64,000 bases of DNA from contig NC_134950.1 in NCBI RefSeq assembly GCF_965638725.1, positions 12,958,101 to 13,022,100 of the forward strand, written 5' to 3'. Below are positions 55,721 to 64,000 of this stretch, one piece after another; within the stretch, counting starts at the first letter, position 1, and the number at the start of each line of letters is the position of its first letter. The notes beneath the pieces are model-generated. The model was not told the origin of the DNA. It was given only the letters and a program-made list of their open reading frames with translations, and did no database searches. The translations under genes were made by a program, and so were the position numbers. Origin of the DNA: Aptenodytes patagonicus. Lineage: Eukaryota > Chordata > Aves > Sphenisciformes > Spheniscidae.

Positions 55721-58219
55721 CTATATGTGGGAATTGTCTCCAGATATACTTTCAGAGTCAAAGTCCGCCAGCTCTGCCTGGCCTTCGGGTGCCGTTTGGC
55801 TCCAGCTGTCTGTACAGTCCGATGCAGCGTCATCCTCTCCCACCGTCACCTCCACCCAGTTGACCTCCGCCGGCTCCTCGTTCTCCTCGCTGCCGTGGCC
55901 GTCGTGGCTGTTGCACTCCAACCTGTCCGTACCCTCCGCTTGATTCCCCAACAAAGAGTCTTTCAGTGGTTCGCAGTCTCTTTTTGCTCTCACCACTAGT
56001 TTCCCCCCATTCTCTTCATTCAGTTTTTTATGCTCCTGGTGATGCTGCCGAGACACCTCATTGCCATTCTTTGAACTCTCGATGTGTCTTGATCCCTTTT
56101 TCTGGTTTTGCTCATTACGACCATCAACAACGTACTGCTGCTGGTACTGGTCAATCCATTTAAGTGACCCTGTTCTTAGTGAAGACCGATTTTCCTTGAA
56201 CCAGCGAACTATTTCAGTTCTTGTGAGTCCAGTCTGAGATGCTAACTGGTCATACTCCTGGGGCGATGGCCACTGGGTCCTTGCAAATGTGCTTTTCAGT
56301 AGATGAATCTGCTCTTGCGTTTTCTTAAACGTGGTGGAGGACCCAGATAAAGCACCAGGGAGCTGGGAGCTACTCAGCAGTTCTGCCTGGCTTATTGCAC
56401 CGTTGGGAGTTCCTTGTTCTTTAATTTTTCTGTATGATCCCATTGAGTCCAGGACAGCTTGCTCCATGCTGTCCCTTATCTTTCTCCGCTCAGAGAACCA
56501 TGAATCTATCTCCCTCCTACTCAGCTTAGTCTCCACTCGAAGCCTGTCCAATTCTCCTTGGGTAGGAAAAGAGCATCTTAGGAAACTCTCCTCGAGGGCC
56601 CTAAGCTGCTCTTGGGTTTTCTCTTTGAATCTCTGGGGAGTAAAATCTGTGTATGGGTGAAACGAACGGCTGTGTCGACCAGCTGAAGGTGCTATTTGAT
56701 CTTTCCCTAAAGCATCGCCAGGGATGTGCACAATGCCCCTTTGACTTCTGTACCTGTGGTCACTGAACCACTTCTTGATCTCGCTCCTGGAGAGACCCGT
56801 TGCCTCTATCAGCCGGTAGACTTCCGCATCATCGGGAAACTGGCTTGCCATGAAACTGGCCTTCAGCTCTGCTATCTGCTCCTTCGTCTTTTTTCGCTCA
56901 CTGGCTGGTGTCAGTGGTACAGCAGTCAACTTGGCAGGAATCTCAGGCATCTGAACTACATGAGGACGCTTGGCCTCTGGGGCACTTGACAAGGTCTGTA
57001 TCGTCCTCTTTTGCCCCTGGTTCGGGGCAACAGCAAGTGTAATTGGTGAACAGGAAACAGTTGAACCATTTGACACAGGAGTCAAAACCAGACCGGTCTG
57101 GCCCAGTATCTGACAAGGCAAAGCTGTCTGGATGATAGGCTGGGGCATTTTTGCAGTTGTCAAAGGAGCTGGCAGGACAGTGATGGTTTGGGGAACTGCC
57201 TGGATAGTACCATTGAACATCTTCTTTCTTGCCTCCTCCACTTCTTCAGGAGACCAACTTATACCATGCTTCAAACGTTGCGTAGCAAACCAGATTCGGA
57301 TTTGTTCTTCTGGATGTTTTGATGCTGCTGTCAACCAAGACAACTCTGCTTGCGTTGGATAAGGAAATTTATTAAAGGAGTTGATCATGGTTGCATTAGT
57401 GTCCAGTGCAGAGTTGTATTTGGTACTGTTCAGAGGTACTGGGACCTTGGGGACAAGGTTAATATTTGGTGGCAGCTGTACAGAGGGCATAACATGGGCT
57501 AACACATCATGGAGAAGGTCTCCATTTATACAAGCAATAGCTTCAGTGGCTTCAGTTATGATGCGGGGGAGAGTGCCATCCACATGGTTTTCTGTAACTC
57601 CCTCTTCCAGCTTTTTGGTACCCTTCTTGGTTTCCCCTTTAGGCTTTCCCAGTTTCATCATGGGTGTTTTACTCGCGCTAATTCCCCCATGAAGTGAATC
57701 ATCACACTCCGCATTTTCTAGCCCACCACTTGTGACAGTGACATCATTAGCAGTGGTCTCAATGGACTGCTCTAGAACAGTCTGATTATTGCGTTTAATT
57801 AATTTCAGTTTAAAGTTAGTCTCTCCTGGGTGGTATTTTGTGTTGTGGTCAGATAAAGAATCATATTTTTTGGTTGTGAAGTTGCATTCAGCACAGACAT
57901 ACAGGGGGTTGAGAATGACATTTGGATGCTGAGTGTCAACATGCTCGGTAAATTCATTTAAGTTTTGTGTTGAGTAAGGGCAGTATTTACACTCATAACC
58001 GCCCTGGGGTTTCTTAGACTGATTTTCAGCTGGGGGCTTTGCCTCAACCACTTCGCAGTCTTTGACTGAGCTTTCTGAAGGCCAATTTTTTTTAAAGTCC
58101 TGCTGTGGTATGCCAGCCCCCTTCTCTTTAGGAGCCTCTACGCCCTCTGCGCCTTCCTGCTCCATGACTTCAGAAGTTCGCACCATACAGGGAGTCGTTG
58201 ACTTTCTTTTGCTAGCCAT
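55721..58219 (-). CDS. ZHX2: Zinc fingers and homeoboxes protein 2
   Basis: ZHX2 is a nuclear protein, mostly a transcriptional repressor, that dimerises with itself and with ZHX1/ZHX3 and interacts with NF-YA. The whole 832-residue protein (human 837) is encoded without interruption in one exon (55717-58404), as in mammals. Two C2H2 fingers are visible: Cys77/Cys80/His93/His98 and Cys109/Cys112/His125/His130. Four divergent homeodomains follow, marked by recognition-helix Trp-Phe pairs at residues 310-311 (IRIWFATQR), 484-485 (IKKWFSDHR), 574-575 (IDSWFSERR) and 673-674 (IVRWFKENR). The C-terminus is acidic and ends DSESISGDNSHI. The start has G at -3 and G at +4. An acceptor (TTTGTTTCACAG) just upstream at 58405 defines the 5' edge. 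The 3' edge is a donor 4 nt after TAG. Confidence 0.97.
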   Translation of the reverse strand: MASKRKSTTPCMVRTSEVMEQEGAEGVEAPKEKGAGIPQQDFKKNWPSESSVKDCEVVEAKPPAENQSKKPQGGYECKYCPYSTQNLNEFTEHVDTQHPNVILNPLYVCAECNFTTKKYDSLSDHNTKYHPGETNFKLKLIKRNNQTVLEQSIETTANDVTVTSGGLENAECDDSLHGGISASKTPMMKLGKPKGETKKGTKKLEEGVTENHVDGTLPRIITEATEAIACINGDLLHDVLAHVMPSVQLPPNINLVPKVPVPLNSTKYNSALDTNATMINSFNKFPYPTQAELSWLTAASKHPEEQIRIWFATQRLKHGISWSPEEVEEARKKMFNGTIQAVPQTITVLPAPLTTAKMPQPIIQTALPCQILGQTGLVLTPVSNGSTVSCSPITLAVAPNQGQKRTIQTLSSAPEAKRPHVVQMPEIPAKLTAVPLTPASERKKTKEQIAELKASFMASQFPDDAEVYRLIEATGLSRSEIKKWFSDHRYRSQRGIVHIPGDALGKDQIAPSAGRHSRSFHPYTDFTPQRFKEKTQEQLRALEESFLRCSFPTQGELDRLRVETKLSRREIDSWFSERRKIRDSMEQAVLDSMGSYRKIKEQGTPNGAISQAELLSSSQLPGALSGSSTTFKKTQEQIHLLKSTFARTQWPSPQEYDQLASQTGLTRTEIVRWFKENRSSLRTGSLKWIDQYQQQYVVDGRNEQNQKKGSRHIESSKNGNEVSRQHHQEHKKLNEENGGKLVVRAKRDCEPLKDSLLGNQAEGTDRLECNSHDGHGSEENEEPAEVNWVEVTVGEDDAASDCTDSWSQTAPEGQAELADFDSESISGDNSHI

Positions 58220-58404
58220 AGCAGCCGCTGCCAGTGGGCTGTCCCAAATGGTGACTTTTTTTGACAGGGTGAGCTATCAACTCAGAAGATCTTGCAAATG
58301 GCTCCAACCTTCCTTGATTATTTTACTCTGTTCTGTTTAATGAAGAATTTCCACCCCAGCTGTGACCGTCAGCTCCACCAGCAGACCTGTCAGCTGCATG
58401 ACAC
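58220..58404 (-). other. ZHX2: ZHX2 5' UTR part of the coding exon
   Basis: This is 185 nt between the acceptor AG (reverse of 58405-58406) and the ATG. Earlier non-coding exons must lie further right; in mammals they are very distant. Confidence 0.7.
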
Positions 58405-58406
58405 CT

Positions 58407-61400
58407 GTGAAACAAAGCACGCATTGTTAGGCACTGATCTATAAAACACAGATTTAGCAGAAAGCCACAGCTCAAGATATGTGCATTTACAAGGCCATTT
58501 TGGACAATGCTGAACTCCCCCCCACACCCCATCATCAACTTAAGAGTCAAAAATCTTCCCACAAAAAATAAAAGCAGTGGATAATTCGCAATGAAATGCA
58601 CCACAGGTAGAAGATGGCTTTGAAACAAATAGGATGAACAGACAGGGGATTTCAATCTCCACTAGACTCAATGTGTTTATCTGGAAAAGAAAGAAGATAC
58701 TGCTATAAATACTGTATCTTTTTATAGAAGCTGCAGTTTCTATAAATTATTATTTTGAAGCCTGCCGATTTGAAATTGAGTGTGATTTATATTAAACTTA
58801 ATTACTTCCCACTGTCACTTACCTTGTAAATATGTCTACTAAATGATTGTGGTTACTAATGATGGGTGATTTCTAAATAAAGCTGTATTTGTTGTAAAAG
58901 TAAAGGCAGAAAGAAGAGTTAATGCAAATCAACATTTTCAAAGGTCTGTGTCTTGAGGTGGATTCAAAGAAGCTGCAACAGATCTATGGAGGCCTATCAA
59001 GTCTTTTCTGGAACAAAAGTTTCCTTAAAACACCACTTTTCACTCATTATTGACAGAGGTAACTAGCACAGGTCACAGAAGCTCTTAGATCCCTTTTAAA
59101 CAGGGTCCCTTCCTGTGACCCCGCTGATATTCCCATCGAGCCCTGATCTGTGTACTTCACTCCCTACAGAATTAAAAAAATCCATTTTTAAGCATGATTC
59201 ATATGTTGAAGTGGTTTTGGAAGTTCCCAAATATAAGAATTCTGTAAAACACATATGTTTAAAAGGATCTGAGGTCAATATCAGTCAGCACAACCACAGA
59301 GGAAAACTACACCAGCTGTCTTATGATCTACTGGCACTCATCGGGGTGGATGGAGGGAGGAGGATTTAATTGTCATAATAGGCATCAATAAAAAAGAAAC
59401 TGATGTCAATCTCCTACTTGAGAAAATGCCTTTTCTAATCAATGCTTGACTCCAATTTGCTATTCTTCCCGATCAGACAGGCTCTGGATTCATAATACTT
59501 CCAGGCCTGATGGAAAACTCATCTTTTACAATCAAGGAGTCCTTGGGATGGGTTGGGGGAGGCACCAGGATTTACAAACTGGAGGAGGAGAGAAAGTGGA
59601 CATTTGCAGAGTAGGTGACGCCTGCACTGATTTTTGTAGAAGCGTATTAAAAATGGAGAATCTGAACTAGAGATCTAAAAAAAGATGTCCCTGCCCACAG
59701 CAGTGGGGTTGGACTAGATGGTCTTTGAAGGTCCCTTCCAACCCAAACCATTCTGTGATCTCATGTCTAACCAAACACAGATTTTCTCACTGTGAAACTT
59801 GTAAATAATGAGCTGCATCCAGTACCCAGCAGACATGAAGATCAAATGAGATAAAATCCCACTGCAGTTACATCTGGACACATCCAACATCAGCAGACAG
59901 CTTATAACCACCTCAGTGCTGTCCCTGATCCTGCTCCTCTCGTTTGTGCATTGGCACAAGAGCCAGAAATAGTTGCTGTAAAAGCAGCCGCTAACTTCTC
60001 AGTTCTGTTTGCAGCTGACGAATACTTTGCAAGTCTCTAGAGCGTGTTTCTGCTACTCTGCCCGTCACAGATCATACCACTCCTGTATATATGGAAACCC
60101 AGGATGATATACTGCCAGAGGAAGCAGCTCCAGCTGGGGATAAGAGCAGCAATGGCAGCTTCCAGCTCCGTGTACTCAAAACCCAGCATGAAGCAATTCT
60201 CCATACACGAAGCACTTCATACCCGAATTGTCCATGAAGCACCTTCGCAGATAGGGCTCTCGCGAAATGCAAGCTGTGAAACACTAAACACACAGCATGG
60301 AGGAGATGCTGTGCAGAGACGCTATTTGTTATATTGCAGATGTGCCAGCATAACCGCACAGTGCTCTGCATTCACAGTCACCACCACCTCCGCACCTCCC
60401 AGCCCTGACGGAGACCAGGGATGCTCCTGCACACTCGCTCCAATTTGGTGATGCACTGGAGCACCTGGTTGACTTTCAAGGGTGCATTTAAGCTCCGGGC
60501 ATTTCTCTAGGAAATGGGACATCTTTGCTCAGCTCCATGAAACAGAGGTGGGGCTGCCCATGGGCTTAGGGCTCTGCCTCAAGCATCTGGTTTGGTCAGT
60601 ATGACAAAGTGCCATTTCCCTCTAACCTGGGATCACCAACATTGTCATTGTCATTCCCCAAAGCATTAGCACCTCTGAGCCAGCATCTCCTCTTCTGTTT
60701 TCTTTTCCCTTCTCCCTTTTAATAATAAAGCAAGCAGATGAACAGTGGAACAAATGATGCCTGGTTTTCTACAGATTTGTGCTGACTGACCTTTAAACTG
60801 GATTACACTGAATATTCTCTATTATTTCCACATATTGCTTCAAAATTCCCTTCTACTTCCCCTCACAATCGTCCTCCTGCAGAGTATTTTGGCTGTGATC
60901 TGTGGCTTGCTGTGTTCCACTGCAGACAGGATCAGAAGTTAGAGACAAACATGCAACTGTCCAAATGCCCATCTTCCTGGCCACCCATTTTTAATGATAC
61001 TTGCAGAGAATTAATTATCTTTGAAGCTTCTTCCCTTATAACAAATCTGGCTGAAACAGGCCAAAAAGTGTGAGAAGGGGGCAGAGTGGGCTGTGTAAGC
61101 CTGGCTGCTGCTGGAAATAGAGTAAAGGCGATCGGGTCACCTCACTCTCCCCTGCAGATCCCACTGTGCTTGCGACTGATTTTCATAGATGAGGGAAGGG
61201 AGGCACAAGGCAGTGCCCTGTGAATGGGTACAGGAGATGAGGATGGAGCCACGGCTCCCAGGATGCTCCTCCACGGCTTGCTCTCCCTCCCAGGCCACAC
61301 AGCTGCTCCTTTTCTGGTGTATGACCTTCTACAAAATTCATGTGGCAACATCAGCAAAAGGAAGAAAAATCAAAAGACATCAAAGACAGAGCAAGGCTTA

Positions 61401-64000
61401 TTTATATTTCACTGAATACCACCCCCTGCCCCAAGGAAGAAAGAGCTAAGAACAAAAAGATAAAAGAATGGGATGGAAGAGAAAGAGTGGAGAACGAGAA
61501 ACAGCTAGGTTACAACTTTGAATCAATCAAAGGTTTGTTAAAAGTTAAGACTAGATGTTTTGAATTCCCCATTCTCTGGAAGCTCAGTGAGCTCTCTACC
61601 ACACTGGGTTGCTGTGCTGAGCTCCCATGTCTCATGGGGACACGAGGATCAGCCCCAAGCAAGGATGCTCTGATACAGAGGAAGGGCCAAGGTCCCTCCA
61701 AAACAGATATAAATGGGTGGATGGATGAAAAATTCTGTCTGCTACAGTTTTACTAGAAAATTGCACAGATTGTTGCTTCTGTTCTCTTCCATGTCCTATT
61801 CCACAGAGTGTTTTTCTGTATTTCTAATTGCTGTTTTGATAACTCTACACTCCGAATAGTTTTTCTGCCACACAAGAATCATTATCCACTGTAGAAATCA
61901 AGCCCAAGTCAAATGTTTCTTTTTGGAAGTCAGTAACAAAACAAATGAGTTTCAGTCCGAGACGTGCAGTTTTGGGAAGCAGGGGAAGACAATGACCAGC
62001 CAGAGACCATCTTTGTCCCTTCAACTTGTGTCCTGAAAGAGGGGGAGGAAACGAGACCCAAAACTTGCATGAGCGAGGAGAGTTTACTGGGAGTTGCAAG
62101 CCATGGCCACTCCAGGACCTTGGTAAGGATGTCATTTGGGATAAATCACTACACAGTTGCTATGGAGGATGGACCCCCCCATGGCACATATCCAGGAGCC
62201 GCACTGTGTACATTTGCCACATCTCATCTGAGGACGTCAGAGAAAGCACCAGGAGCATCTCACAGCTTTCAAACACAAGTTGCTCGCTAGAACATCAAAG
62301 CCCCAGCAGAGAGCTTTAAATACACGGTGTGGTTCCTGACAAAGCTGCTAAATGATGCTGCTTCAGCTCCTCTGACTTGGGAGCGAGGTGGCTCTCCTGG
62401 GCGGTTGCTCCACTGGAGTTCAGCAGGCCGGGGAAAATGCAAACCTGACCCCACAAACCTTTGGATTTCACCTGCAGATGGCTGATCCTCCAGCTAGTGA
62501 CGACTCCCAAGATTTGGTGGGGGCGAGAGAAGTTACCCCTCAGCAACATCCAAGGCTTAGCAACCAGCACATCATGACGGGAACCCGAGCTACACTTCAT
62601 CATCTCTGTCCATGGCACATGCGTCCCTTTCAAGGGACAAAATTCACATCTGATACTCTATGAACGGGGCTGCACCAGGTCAACAACCTATCCCTAGGTC
62701 AACCTCTATCCATAAAGCCAGCCTGGTTCACCCTTTATGTTTCGTTATGGCCAGGACCCTGGACAAGCGACATCCTTTTTGGGCTGCTGCCACTGTGGGG
62801 TGTAGGGGTGCTGCTGGCAGCTGCCCTGCAAGCAGCCAGTCCCCCTGGATGTGGGGAGAGAAGGTAGCTCTCACCCCTCCAGCTCACCTGCCACATCTCC
62901 TGCTTGTCTTGCCATGCTGCAGGGGGTTGAAAACACAAAAATAAAAACACCTAATTTTTTAATTTTTCTTTTTTTAAAATGAGCAAAAGCACAAAGCAGC
63001 AAAAAGCAACAAGGTAAAAAACAACAGCGCTCGGCTTCAAGCAGACAGCTGCCATCATGAACGAGGTCCAAACCAAACCACAGAGAGCCTGTGTGCAGTA
63101 ACAAGAGCTTTTGATTTGCTTTGCTTCAGCAAAGCCATCCAGGACAGGAGCGTACAGGTGAGAAGCAATGTGTTCTTTTAAACCTATCTCCCCAAAAGTG
63201 CGTCACAGCAGTTATGAGTGAGGCCATAGTCTGGTTTTGTTTAATTTCTGAAATTTGTTTAATTAATGAAATAAGCCAGCCACAGTCCTCTGATCTTTCA
63301 AACCCCTGTTAAAATGGCTCTGGAGCATCCAACGTGAGAATGAAGTGGGACCTAATTTGGCAACTCTGTGCGTGACTGAGGAAATGCCACATTTCCTCCC
63401 TGGTCGCCTGGCCCCAGACTGGGGAAACTGCGGAGAACCGCACAGGGAAATTAAACCATACTTTTAGGCCTGGCTGGCACTGGAAAATGTTTGCCTGTGC
63501 AGCAATGCCACCTTCCAGCAGCAAAAGATAACTGTACAGTTCAAGCAAAGGGATGGAAAAAAATAAATCAAAAAGCTTTCTCTTGCTGAACATTGAAATC
63601 TTTTCATTCTCTCCCATCTTTCCCTTGTGCACATAGCTAGTTTTATAACCCCCCCCTCCCAAAAAACCCAAATATTTGGGTAGAGACTGAACTCCTTTTC
63701 TGCAGTGCTGTTCCCACATGGGCTCCTCCGAGGTGGTGGCAGAGCGGGAATTTTCCATGGCAGCTGGGACACAGCCCAGTCGCACAAAGCATTGGCCAAA
63801 ACCCTGTGAGCTGGGGCTGGGGAAGTGGTAGGGCAGTGGAGAGACAGGGCGAACTGCTGTCTGTCTTCTCTCGTACCTCAAAACACCATTTGGTCTGAAA
63901 AAGGCTGTCCAAAGACAACCAAATTTGAAGGGATGTAAAATTAAAATGCAGGGAAAACCTTAACTTTGGCAGAAAGGGAAAAGCGCACCAGAAACGTCAC
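58407..64000 (-). other. ZHX2: Probable ZHX2 intron 2 / upstream region
   Basis: No coding exon is recognised. The stretch has a CR1 tail at 59676-59762 and scattered short frames without motifs, the longest 190 codons at 63309-63881 on the minus strand. By analogy with mammals, this is the large intron before the coding exon. Confidence 0.5.
59676..59762 (+). mobile_element. CR1 3'-end fragment
   Basis: Contains AAAAGATGTCCCTGCCCACA, GGGGTTGGACTAGATGGTC and CCTTCCAACCCAAACCATTC, ending TGTGATC. A plus-oriented CR1 terminus of about 85 bp. Confidence 0.88.

Noticed and set aside
63309-63881. A 190-codon minus-strand open frame near the right edge
   Set aside because: No recognisable domain, no start or splice support, and the region is probably ZHX2 intron.

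Overview
The window is nuclear DNA from a bird. Three multi-exon vertebrate genes are present in the order TBC1D31 (minus), DERL1 (plus), ZHX2 (minus). This is the reverse complement of the human 8q24.13 order ZHX2-DERL1-TBC1D31, as I remember it. The interspersed repeats are mostly CR1 LINEs, whose 3' ends carry the tandem ATTCTATG-like tail, plus two solo LTRs. That repeat profile is typical of birds. I cannot name the species.

Positions 1-13211 hold the 5' part of TBC1D31 (WDR67), a WD40 plus TBC-domain protein linked to centriolar satellites. Eleven coding exons can be placed with matching splice phases, and the gene runs off the left edge. A CpG-rich block at about 12900-14420 holds the head-to-head promoter of TBC1D31 and DERL1, whose start codons are 793 bp apart. 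It contains two ZNF143-type motifs and two copies of an ACGT-core motif resembling UPR elements. DERL1 occupies 14005-29667 as eight coding exons that sum exactly to 251 codons plus stop, followed by a 3' UTR that probably ends near 32230. DERL1 encodes Derlin-1, a six-span rhomboid-like pseudoprotease of ER-associated degradation. Intron 3 of DERL1 has the hallmarks of a minor (U12-type) intron.

Positions 32230-49150 look intergenic and contain CR1 copies, a solo LTR and simple repeats. ZHX2 then lies on the minus strand. Its whole 832-residue coding sequence sits in one exon (55717-58404) with two C2H2 zinc fingers and four recognisable homeodomains. A candidate 3' UTR exon ends at a poly(A) signal near 49185. 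The stretch 58405-64000 is probably ZHX2 intron, and I recognise no exon there.

I found no evidence of an undescribed multi-gene system. The observations most worth checking are the U12 intron, the two long CR1 copies in direct orientation flanking the last two DERL1 exons, the shared promoter motifs, and the solo LTRs with intact CRE motifs.
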